Part shown: positions 49,210 through 55,828 of the stretch, in pieces | Layout: each line of letters starts with the position of its first letter | How positions within the stretch are numbered: position 1 is the stretch's first letter | Source of the DNA: Pseudoxanthomonas koreensis | Lineage (GTDB): Bacteria > Pseudomonadota > Gammaproteobacteria > Xanthomonadales > Xanthomonadaceae | Direction: 5' to 3' | DNA: 55,828 nt | NCBI RefSeq assembly: GCF_010093225.1 | Contig: NZ_PDWM01000019.1 | Coordinates: 1-55,828, forward strand | Notes under the pieces: generated by a model | Told to the model about the DNA's origin: nothing | Seen by the model: only the letters and a program-made list of their open reading frames with translations | Database searches by the model: none | Program-made: the position numbers and the translations under genes

Positions 49210-51039
49210 ATGTCCAAGCCCCGCATGATCCGTCCGCTTTCCGCCGCCCTCCTGCTCGCCCTGTCCCTGCACGCCCTGCCGGCACCGGCTGCCGACACGC
49301 CCGCCGCCGCAGCCAGCGCCGAAACCGCAGCCGATGCCGCGTTCCGCGCCATCTATACGAAGGAATGGGCCTGGCGACGCGCGCAGGAAGGCGCGGGCGA
49401 CGAGGACAGCGTCGCCGAGGAGGGCAACCTCAACCCGAAGCTGCCCGACGTGTCGCCGGCCGCGCAGCAGGCGCGGCTGCAGGTGTGGGACGACGTGCTG
49501 CGCCAGCTCGAAGCGATCGACCCGGCACGGCTGTCGCCGGCCAACCGGATCAACCTGGCGATCTACCGCGACCAGGTCCGCAACCTGGCCGACGAGACCC
49601 GGCTGCGCGGCTACGAGATGCCGTTCAACTCGGACAGCTCGTTCTGGGCCAACCTCAACTTCATGGCGCGGCGGCCGATGCACACCGCCGAGGCGCATCG
49701 CGCCTACATCGCCCGGCTCAACGACGTGCCGCGCTATTTCGACCAGCAGGTCGACAACATGCGTGCCGGCCTGGCGCGCGGCTTCAGCGTGCCGCGCGCG
49801 GTGCTCGACGGCCGCGAAGGCTCGATCGCCGCGGTCGCCAACCTGCAGGATCCGACCCAGTCGCCGCTGTACGCGCCGTTCAAGCAGTTGCCGGCACGCA
49901 TCCCCGCCGCCGAGCAGCAGGCGCTGCGCGAGGCCGCGCAGGCGGCGATCCGCGATTCGGTGGTGCCGGCGTTCGCGCGGCTGCAGGTGTTCTTCCGCGA
50001 GGAGTACGTGCCGGGCGCGCGGACCACGCTGGCCGCCAGCGCGATGCCCGGCGGCAAGGACTACTACCGCCAGCAGATCCGCGAATACACCACCCTGGAC
50101 CTGACTCCGGAGGAGATCCACCGCATCGGCCTGGCCGAAGTGGCGCGCATCCAGCGCGAGATGGACGCGATCATCGACCAGGTCGGTTTCAAGGGCGACA
50201 GCAAGGCGACCCGCTTCCAGGATTTCCTGCGCTTCCTGCGCAGCGACCCGCAGTTCTACGCCACCACGCCGCAGCAGCTGCTCGACCGTGCCGCCTGGAT
50301 CTCCAAGCGCGCCGACGGCGAGGTCGGCAAGTTCATCGGCACCCTGCCGCGCGGCCGCTTCACCATCGTGCCGGTGCCCGACGACATCGCCCCGTTCTGG
50401 ACCGCCGGCCGCGGCGGCCTGGGCACCTACTGGCTGAACACGTACGACCTGCCCTCGCGCCCGCTGTACAACCTGCCGGCGCTGACCCTGCACGAGTCTT
50501 CGCCCGGCCATTCGCTGCAGGCCGCGCTGAGCCAGGAGCAGGGCGAACTGCCGGCGTTCCGCCGCGACAGCTACATCTCCGCCTACGGCGAGGGCTGGGC
50601 GCTGTATACCGAGAAGCTGGGCAAGGAGATGGGCATCTACGAGACGCCCTACGAGGACTTCGGCCGGCTGACCTACGAGATGTGGCGCGCGGCCCGGCTG
50701 GTGATCGACACCGGCCTCCACCACTACGGCTGGAGCCGCGACCAGGCCCTGGCCTACCTGCGCGACCGCACCGCCCTGTCCGAGCACGAGGTCACCACCG
50801 AGGTCGACCGCTACATCTCCTGGCCGGGGCAGGCGCTGAGCTACAAGCTGGGCGAGATCGCCATCGTCCGCCTGCGGGCCAGGGCCGAAGCCGAACTGGG
50901 CGACCGCTTCGACATCCGCGCCTTCCACGACGCGGTCCTGGCCGAAGGCTCGGTGCCGCTGCCGGTGCTGGAGGAGCGGATCGGCGCCTTCATCGAGCGG
51001 TCCCGGGCCGGAACCGGCGGGGCCACCCGGGCGCCCTGA
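49210..51039 (+). CDS. Exported DUF885-family metallohydrolase
   Basis: A 609-residue protein with a signal peptide (IRPLSAALLLALSLHALPAPAA) and a DUF885 domain, a zinc-peptidase-like family of all-helical fold related to M3/M32 peptidases. The HExxxxxH motif is LHESSPGHSLQ, with a later glutamate in YGEGWALYTEKLG. Two in-frame ATGs are possible (49210 and 49225), both before the signal sequence. Family members are common in Xanthomonadaceae and their substrates are unknown. Confidence 0.88.
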   Translation: MSKPRMIRPLSAALLLALSLHALPAPAADTPAAAASAETAADAAFRAIYTKEWAWRRAQEGAGDEDSVAEEGNLNPKLPDVSPAAQQARLQVWDDVLRQLEAIDPARLSPANRINLAIYRDQVRNLADETRLRGYEMPFNSDSSFWANLNFMARRPMHTAEAHRAYIARLNDVPRYFDQQVDNMRAGLARGFSVPRAVLDGREGSIAAVANLQDPTQSPLYAPFKQLPARIPAAEQQALREAAQAAIRDSVVPAFARLQVFFREEYVPGARTTLAASAMPGGKDYYRQQIREYTTLDLTPEEIHRIGLAEVARIQREMDAIIDQVGFKGDSKATRFQDFLRFLRSDPQFYATTPQQLLDRAAWISKRADGEVGKFIGTLPRGRFTIVPVPDDIAPFWTAGRGGLGTYWLNTYDLPSRPLYNLPALTLHESSPGHSLQAALSQEQGELPAFRRDSYISAYGEGWALYTEKLGKEMGIYETPYEDFGRLTYEMWRAARLVIDTGLHHYGWSRDQALAYLRDRTALSEHEVTTEVDRYISWPGQALSYKLGEIAIVRLRARAEAELGDRFDIRAFHDAVLAEGSVPLPVLEERIGAFIERSRAGTGGATRAP

Positions 51040-51056
51040 GCCGGGCGGGAACCCGG

Positions 51057-51085
51057 TTGCAATCAGCCACTTGGGCCGGCATAAT
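51057..51085 (+). promoter_or_regulatory. Promoter of the rpmB-rpmG operon
   Basis: TTGCAA (51057-51062) and CATAAT (51080-51085) are separated by exactly 17 bp. Transcription would begin near 51092, about 180 bases before rpmB. Confidence 0.65.
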
Positions 51086-51091
51086 TACCGG

Positions 51092-51270
51092 CTCGCTGCG
51101 TCCGGCCTGTCCGGATCGGCGGCCCGGGAACGCGATCCGGGGCCGCCACGGCATCGAACTCCTTCCCGCATCGCGTACGGCCGGCTCGACGCTCCTTCCA
51201 GGCGCGGGGACCCGTCCGCAGGGCCGCCGTCTCCCGGGCTATGGGCGACACCAGACCTTTCGAGGTGCGT
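51092..51270 (+). promoter_or_regulatory. Long structured 5' leader of rpmB-rpmG
   Basis: About 180 bases lie between the predicted start and the rpmB ATG. GGCGGCCC (51118-51125) pairs with GGGCCGCC (51140-51147). No reading frame of note is present. A leader this long on a ribosomal-protein operon could serve autogenous control; no known leader class is recognised. Confidence 0.4.
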
Positions 51271-51507
51271 ATGTCCCGCGTTTGCCAAGTTACCGGCAAG
51301 GGCGTGCAGACCGGCAACAACGTCTCGCACGCAAACAACAAGACCCGCCGCCGTTTCCTCCCCAACCTGCACGAGCGCCGCTTCTGGGTGGCCTCCGAGA
51401 ACCGTTGGGTGAAGCTGCGTGTTTCCACCGCTGCCCTGCGCACCATCGACAAGAACGGCATCGACGCCGTCCTGGCCGAGCTGCGTGCGCGCGGCGAGAA
51501 GATCTGA
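51271..51507 (+). CDS. rpmB: Large-subunit ribosomal protein bL28
   Basis: A 78-residue bL28 protein beginning [20 protein letters not shown]. The family blocks [18 protein letters not shown] and [17 protein letters not shown] are present. The ATG at 51271 has GAGGTG four bases upstream and matches the family start; a ten-residue longer frame is not used. It is followed by rpmG after 13 bp. Confidence 0.98.
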   Translation: MSRVCQVTGKGVQTGNNVSHANNKTRRRFLPNLHERRFWVASENRWVKLRVSTAALRTIDKNGIDAVLAELRARGEKI

Positions 51508-51520
51508 GGAGTAATCGACC

Positions 51521-51685
51521 ATGGCATCCAAGCGCGACAAGATCCGCCTGATCTCCTCGGCCAACACCGGCCACTTCTACACCACCGACAAGAACAAGAA
51601 GAACACGCCGAACAAGATGGAGATCAAGAAGTACGATCCCGTCGTTCGCAAGCACGTGATCTACAAGGAAGGCAAGATCAAGTAA
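51521..51685 (+). CDS. rpmG: Large-subunit ribosomal protein bL33
   Basis: A 54-residue bL33 protein starting [20 protein letters not shown], with the lysine-rich middle [20 protein letters not shown] and the end [14 protein letters not shown]. It lacks the four cysteines of zinc-binding forms, so it is the C-minus type and would not depend on zinc. A GAGGAG site precedes the ATG. It is co-transcribed with rpmB and ended by a strong terminator. Confidence 0.97.
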   Translation: MASKRDKIRLISSANTGHFYTTDKNKKNTPNKMEIKKYDPVVRKHVIYKEGKIK

Positions 51686-51711
51686 GCCCGGTCGCCTTCC
51701 GGTTCTGGAAA

Positions 51712-51740
51712 AGCCCGCCTTCTGGCGGGCTTTTTCTTTT
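51712..51740 (+). terminator. Rho-independent terminator of rpmB-rpmG
   Basis: The AGCCCGCC stem pairs with GGCGGGCT around TTCT and is followed by TTTTCTTTT. It lies 27 bp after the rpmG stop and 22 bp before the next ATG. Confidence 0.93.
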
Positions 51741-51761
51741 CCTACATTCTTCCGACAGGCC

Positions 51762-53588
51762 ATGCGCCAACCTCGCCGGCCACGGCGGTTGCGCCCGGAG
51801 CGCGCAGGAGCCTCCAGCGCCCCCGCGGCATCCGCGGCATCCGCGGCATCCGGAAGGGGTACTGGTCGCATGGGCAGCGCAGGAGCAGCGGCCGGGGGAG
51901 ATTCCGGCAAACGGAGTTCGGCCAGGCATTGGCTGGCCTGGGTGCTGGTGGCCCTGGCCCTGGCGGCGGGTATCGGCATGCGCGCGCCTTCGCCGCCGGA
52001 CGAACCGCGCTTCGTCCTCGCCGCGAAGGCGATGGAGGCCTCCGGGCAGTGGCTGCTCCCGCATCGCGGCATCGAGCTCTACGCCGAAAAGCCGCCGGTG
52101 TTCATGTGGCTGCAGGCGCTGTCGCACCGGCTGCTGGGCGACTGGAACCTGGCCTTCCTGCTGCCTTCGCTGCTGGCGGGCCTGCTCTGCCTGTGGCTGA
52201 CCCACGACCTCGGGCGCCGGCTGTGGGGCAGGAAGGTGGCCAGGCATGCCGCGCTGGCCCTGTTCTGCACGCTGCAGTTCGGGCTGATGGCCAAGCGCGC
52301 GCAAATCGACATGGTCCTGGTGGCGATGACCACGCTTGCGCTGTGGGCGCTGTGCCGGCACCTGCTGCGCGGGCCGTCGTTGCCCTGCCTGGCGCTGGCC
52401 GGTTTCGCCGCGGGCCTGGGGACGGTGACCAAGGGCGTGGGCTTCCTGCCCTTGCTGGTGCTGCTGCCGTGGGTGGTGCTGCGGTGGCGGCGCAAGGCTC
52501 CCGTGGTCGCGGGTGCGCCACTCGGCTGGGCATGGCTTCCCACGGGATTCCTTGCCGGCGTCGGCATCTGGCTGGTGCCGCTGGGCCTGGCCCTGCTGCG
52601 CCCGCATGGCGCCGAACTGGATGTCTACGCACGCGACATCCTGCTGCGCCAGACCGGCACCCGCTACGTCGCCGCCTGGCACCACGTCCAGCCCGCCTGG
52701 TACTACCTGCAGGTCATCCTGACCCTGTGGCTGCCGGGCAGCCTGCTGCTGCCCAGGCTCGTGCCTGCCTGGTACAGGCGCCTGCGCCGCTGGGATCCAC
52801 GCCAGGTACTGCTGCTCGGCTGGGCCGCGCTGGTGCTGGTGTTCTTCAGTGCGACGCCGGGCAAGCGCGAGGTGTACATCCTCCCCGCCCTGCCGGCCCT
52901 GTGCGTGGCCGCCGCCCCGTTGCTTCCCGGGCTGCTGCGCATGGCCTGGGCGCGACGCTGCCTGCGGGCCTATGCCATCGTGCTGGCCATCGCCGCGCTG
53001 GCGACCGGCGCGATCCTCATGTTCGAACCGGGGCTGTTCCGCGCCAGCCTGTCCGGCCGCGACCTGGACCCGGGCGCGGTGCACGCGCTCGCCACCTGGC
53101 TGCTGGTGCTGGGCGTCGCACTGGTGCTGGTGGCCGGCATCTTCCGCGCGCATCCCGGGCGGGCCACGGTGGCGGCCACCGTCCTGCTCTGGACCGTGTA
53201 CGGGATCGGACTGATGCCCACGCTCGATCCGTTTGCCTCCTCCGCCCGGCTCATGCAGAAGGTGGAGGAGCGGATGGCGCCCGGCGATGCACTGGGCATG
53301 GTCGACTGGCGCGAGCAGAACTACCTGCAGGCACGCCGCGCACCGGTGGACTTCGGCTTCAAGGCCCCAGTGGATACGCAGTGGCAGCGCGCGTTCGCAT
53401 GGCTTGGCGAATGGCCGCGGCAGCGATGGGTCCTTGCGTCGCGGCAATCGCTGCACGCCTGCCTGGACCGCGACCAGGTGCTGGAGGTGGGCCAGTCCAA
53501 CCGCAATACGTGGCTGCTGGTGCCCGGAACGGCCATGACCGGGGACTGTGCCGTTCCTGTTGCGCGCGAGCCGATGCCCGTCCCGTGA
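51762..53588 (+). CDS. ArnT-like GT39 family glycosyltransferase, multipass membrane protein
   Basis: A 608-residue polyprenyl-phosphate-sugar-dependent glycosyltransferase of the ArnT/PMT (GT39/GT83) type. The catalytic periplasmic acidic motif is PPDEPRFVLAAKAM just after helix 1, followed by ELYAEKPPVFMWLQAL, as in ArnT. About 11-12 helices follow, with FFSATPGKREVYILPALPALC as a conserved C-terminal block. ArnT enzymes add aminoarabinose to lipid A; whether that sugar applies here is unknown. The first 50 residues are Ala/Ser/Gly-rich and coded partly by a 9-bp repeat; an ATG at 51870 is an alternative start. It is convergent with a two-component system. Confidence 0.87.
   Translation: MRQPRRPRRLRPERAGASSAPAASAASAASGRGTGRMGSAGAAAGGDSGKRSSARHWLAWVLVALALAAGIGMRAPSPPDEPRFVLAAKAMEASGQWLLPHRGIELYAEKPPVFMWLQALSHRLLGDWNLAFLLPSLLAGLLCLWLTHDLGRRLWGRKVARHAALALFCTLQFGLMAKRAQIDMVLVAMTTLALWALCRHLLRGPSLPCLALAGFAAGLGTVTKGVGFLPLLVLLPWVVLRWRRKAPVVAGAPLGWAWLPTGFLAGVGIWLVPLGLALLRPHGAELDVYARDILLRQTGTRYVAAWHHVQPAWYYLQVILTLWLPGSLLLPRLVPAWYRRLRRWDPRQVLLLGWAALVLVFFSATPGKREVYILPALPALCVAAAPLLPGLLRMAWARRCLRAYAIVLAIAALATGAILMFEPGLFRASLSGRDLDPGAVHALATWLLVLGVALVLVAGIFRAHPGRATVAATVLLWTVYGIGLMPTLDPFASSARLMQKVEERMAPGDALGMVDWREQNYLQARRAPVDFGFKAPVDTQWQRAFAWLGEWPRQRWVLASRQSLHACLDRDQVLEVGQSNRNTWLLVPGTAMTGDCAVPVAREPMPVP
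51825..51851. repeat. Three tandem GCGGCATCC units in the ArnT-like gene
   Basis: Three identical 9-bp units in the N-terminal coding region give an Ala-Ala-Ser-type repeat. A change in copy number would keep the frame. Confidence 0.75.
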
Positions 53589-53640
53589 TGGCGCCACCGG
53601 CGGTGGAATCCGGAGTTGCGCTGGCCGCGATCCCGCGCGG

Positions 53641-54924
53641 TCACGGATCCGCAGGAGGGGCCGGCAGGACCAGGCGCGCCACCGTGCCCCGGCCGGCATC
53701 CGAACGCACTTCCAGCGTCCAGCCCAGGTGTTCGCACAGGCGGGCGATGAGGTCCAGGCCGATACCGCCGCCCATGCGCTCGCCGCCGCCCCGGGCAAGC
53801 CTGGCGTAGATCGCGCTGATCTCCTCCGGCGTCATGCCATGCCCCGGATCGGAGATCACCACGGTCGCCGGCGCCTCCACCCGGACTTCGATGGTGCCGC
53901 GATCGCTGTTCTCGATCGCGTTGCGCAGCAGGTTCCCGATCGCGGTCTGCAGCACCGGCAGCGGCGCCACCACTTCGGCGCCGGAGTCGCCGGGGAAGGC
54001 GATGGACAGGTCCTTGCCCTGGCTCAGGTGGCCATGCTGCTCGATGATTTCCGCGATCAACGGGCCCAGCGGAATCCGTTCCGCCGCCCGCGCCAGGCGC
54101 GAGGGATCCTTCGCCAGCACCAGCAGCATGCTGACCAGGCTTTCCACGTCGCGGGCGGTACCGCGGATCCGGCCCAGCTGACGGCGTACCGGGACCGGCA
54201 TGTCCGCCTGTTCCAGCGCGATCTCGCTGGCCCCGGCGATGACCGCGATCGGGGTGCGCAGCTCGTGGCTGGCCATGTCGATGAAGGCGCGCTCGCGCTC
54301 GACGAAGGCATCGTTGCGGCGCAGGTAATCGTTGAGCGCGTCGGTGATCACCACCAGTTCGGTCGTGGCCCGGTCCGGGACATCGATCCGCTGGCCGGGC
54401 TGGTCCGGCTTCAACGCGCCGATCCGGCTGGCGACGATGGTCAGCGGGCGGACGAGGCGATCGACGCCCCAGAACACCGCCAGGCTGACCAGCACCATCG
54501 TGGTGACCGCCGATCCCATGACGGTGAGCCACATGTCGACCTCGCGCCGCTCCAGGTCGGTGATGTCCAGGGCCAGCGCGATGCGGCCGCCGTCGACTTC
54601 GCGGATCAGGGCCACCCGCTCGATCCCGCCGATGAACACCTCGTCATGCACGCCCGGCGGCAGCCCCCGCAGTTCCGCCGGCAGCGGCGCGGTGCGGCCG
54701 TCGAGCAGCGCCATGCTCGAAGTGTCGACCCAGCGGTAACCGGGATCCTCCCTGAGCCGCTGCTGGATGTGGTCCATCTCCGAGTCCAGCAGGGTCTGCC
54801 ACACCAGGGCTTCGGCATGCTCGTTGACCACCACGCCATGGACGATCACCGCCAGGGTCAGCACGAAGGCGTAACCGAGCAGGCCAATCAGGATCCGCCG
54901 GCGCAGGCTGCTTCTAGCGGCCAT
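53641..54924 (-). CDS. Sensor histidine kinase of an OmpR/EnvZ-type two-component system
   Basis: A 427-residue inner-membrane kinase. Helix 1 spans about residues 10-32, a periplasmic sensor of about 100 residues follows, and helix 2 is at about 133-155. A HAMP-like segment is next, then HisKA with H220 in MASHELRTP. The ATPase domain has an N-box (NLLRNAIENSD), G1 (DPGHGM) and G2 (GGGIGLDLIARL). The sensor contains no acidic iron-binding motif of the PmrB ExxE kind that I can see. The ATG at 54924 overlaps the response-regulator gene by 11 bp, so the pair is coupled. The gene runs toward the ArnT-like gene with 52 bp between stops. Confidence 0.93.
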   Translation of the reverse strand: MAARSSLRRRILIGLLGYAFVLTLAVIVHGVVVNEHAEALVWQTLLDSEMDHIQQRLREDPGYRWVDTSSMALLDGRTAPLPAELRGLPPGVHDEVFIGGIERVALIREVDGGRIALALDITDLERREVDMWLTVMGSAVTTMVLVSLAVFWGVDRLVRPLTIVASRIGALKPDQPGQRIDVPDRATTELVVITDALNDYLRRNDAFVERERAFIDMASHELRTPIAVIAGASEIALEQADMPVPVRRQLGRIRGTARDVESLVSMLLVLAKDPSRLARAAERIPLGPLIAEIIEQHGHLSQGKDLSIAFPGDSGAEVVAPLPVLQTAIGNLLRNAIENSDRGTIEVRVEAPATVVISDPGHGMTPEEISAIYARLARGGGERMGGGIGLDLIARLCEHLGWTLEVRSDAGRGTVARLVLPAPPADP

Positions 54925-55612
54925 CGGCGGACTCCTTCGCCGTCGCCGCGGCGAGACGGTAGCCGATCCGGGGAATGGTCTGGATCAGCTTCTCCTCGAA
55001 CGGCCCGTCGACGCTGCGGCGCAGTTCGTAGATGTGGGAACGCAGCATGTCGCCGTCCGGCGGGCTGTCGCCCCACAGCGCGAACTCCAGGCGCTGGCGC
55101 GTCACCGCACCCGGGCTGGCCTGCATCAGTTCCTCCAGCAGCCTGCGGCCGGCCGGGAACAGATGCAGCGACTGCCCGCGGCGGGTGGCCTCCAGGGTCG
55201 CCATGTCCAGCTTGAGGTCCGCGACCTGCAGGATCCTGCCCTTGCGGCGCCCGCCTGCCCGCGCCAGCAGCGCTTCCAGCCGCACTTCAAGTTCCGGCAG
55301 TTCGAACGGCTTGGTCAGGTAGTCGTCGGCACCGGCGCGGAACCCGGCGATCTTGTCGGGAAGTTCGTCGCGCGCGGTGAGCATCAGCACCGGCGCTTCG
55401 ATGCCCGCTTCGCGCAGCTTCCTGAGCACGTCGGGCCCGTCCATGCGCGGCAGCATCCAGTCGAGCACGATCGCGTCGAACGCATGGGTCACCGCCAGGT
55501 GCAGGCCGGTGAGCCCGTCGGGCGCCGCGTCGAGCACATGCCCACGCGCCTCGAAGTATTCGAAGAGGTTGGCGACCAGGCTCCGGTTGTCTTCGACGAC
55601 GAGAATCCGCAT
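54914..55612 (-). CDS. OmpR-family response regulator
   Basis: A 232-residue DNA-binding regulator. The receiver domain carries D51 (VLDWMLPRMDG), the acidic pair in VVEDN, T79 (LMLTARDE) and K101 (LTKPFELPE). The winged-helix domain includes LTRQRLEFALWGDSPPDGDMLRSHIYELRRSVD-type sequence and ends IPRIGYRL. The ATG at 55612 begins MRILVVEDNRSL. It is upstream of its kinase gene and transcribed with it. The position beside an envelope glycosyltransferase suggests control of surface modification; this is inference from neighbourhood. Confidence 0.94.
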   Translation of the reverse strand: MRILVVEDNRSLVANLFEYFEARGHVLDAAPDGLTGLHLAVTHAFDAIVLDWMLPRMDGPDVLRKLREAGIEAPVLMLTARDELPDKIAGFRAGADDYLTKPFELPELEVRLEALLARAGGRRKGRILQVADLKLDMATLEATRRGQSLHLFPAGRRLLEELMQASPGAVTRQRLEFALWGDSPPDGDMLRSHIYELRRSVDGPFEEKLIQTIPRIGYRLAAATAKESADGR

Positions 55613-55828
55613 GGCCGCTTCCGGGGAATGAGGCGAAGCTTCCGGCGCATGCGGCGCTTTGTCCAGCGCCGTGCCATGGGCTGAACGGCGATTCATGCGG
55701 TGGCAGCGGATTAACCCGGCGGCCATGGATCTCCGACCGCTTTCCGACAACACGGCACCGATCATCGCGCCCGTCCTCCGCGTGGCATCGACGTTCCCGC
55801 ATGCAGTTTCCCGCCCTCCTCCCCGCGT
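55613..55828. other. Right-edge non-coding region
   Basis: The 216 bases upstream of the response-regulator gene contain no convincing complete gene. An ATG at 55801 opens a plus-strand frame (MQFPALLPA) that runs off the window and could be the start of an exported protein, but nine residues are not enough to call it. Confidence 0.3.

Overview
The window is about 70% GC and gene-dense. Its content points to the Lysobacteraceae/Xanthomonadaceae (Lysobacter, Luteimonas, Pseudoxanthomonas or a close relative). The grounds are a xanthomonadin-type aryl polyene pigment cluster with its chorismatase (XanB2), a polA-linked small RNA with C-rich loops like Xanthomonas sX13, a Xanthomonas/Caulobacter-type TonB receptor, a DPP IV with a GWSNGGY serine motif, and abundant short REP palindromes at gene 3' ends. 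The rsmG-parA-parB order and the nearby polA suggest, without proving, an origin-proximal chromosomal segment. This placement is inference; no 16S gene is present.

Left part (1-9.8 kb): the first residues of an IS5-like transposase lie at the edge, with the element apparently joined to a REP repeat. Next is a compact minus-strand pigment operon: ACP (xanC), a COG4648 membrane protein, a dehydratase, an acyltransferase, a LolA-like protein, an MMPL exporter and a second dehydratase. The divergent chorismatase gene xanB2, a patatin-like lipoprotein gene and the AMP-ligase gene xanA2 complete it. Ketosynthases and ketoreductase are not visible. A phosphopantetheinyl transferase that could activate the ACP lies at 44.9 kb.

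Middle (10-27.7 kb): an S9 peptidase; hemF with a perfect FNR-type box and a probable leaderless promoter; the sX13-like sRNA downstream of polA; a small lipoprotein and a GNAT enzyme; an ABC exporter; an ATP/ADP-translocase-like carrier; a Tat-exported aldo/keto reductase; mntP behind a yybP-ykoY manganese riboswitch; UspA, UvrD, YqhA and a YfcG-like GST.

27.7-36.0 kb is a small glycan-utilisation locus. A TonB-dependent receptor is followed by a GH30 hydrolase, with a second GH30 and a dipeptidyl peptidase IV transcribed away from them. The receptor promoter carries a 16-bp LacI-type palindrome.

Right part (36-55.8 kb): hemB, aroE, a DmpA-type peptidase, a ThuA-domain protein, a gamma carbonic anhydrase, an aldehyde dehydrogenase with a repeat-encoded N-terminus, exonuclease III, a YeaQ-type protein, the phosphopantetheinyl transferase, rsmG-parA-parB, two genes of an envelope-glycolipid type (GT2 and an LpxB-N-like membrane protein), a DUF885 hydrolase, rpmB-rpmG with promoter and terminator, an ArnT-like glycosyltransferase, and an OmpR/EnvZ-type two-component pair convergent with it.

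Genome-style signals stand out more than any one novel gene. REP arms supply the TAG stop codon of three genes. At least six genes have a -10 hexamer 6-8 nt before the ATG, which predicts leaderless mRNAs. I did not find a CRISPR array, tRNA or rRNA. All coordinates were read by eye.
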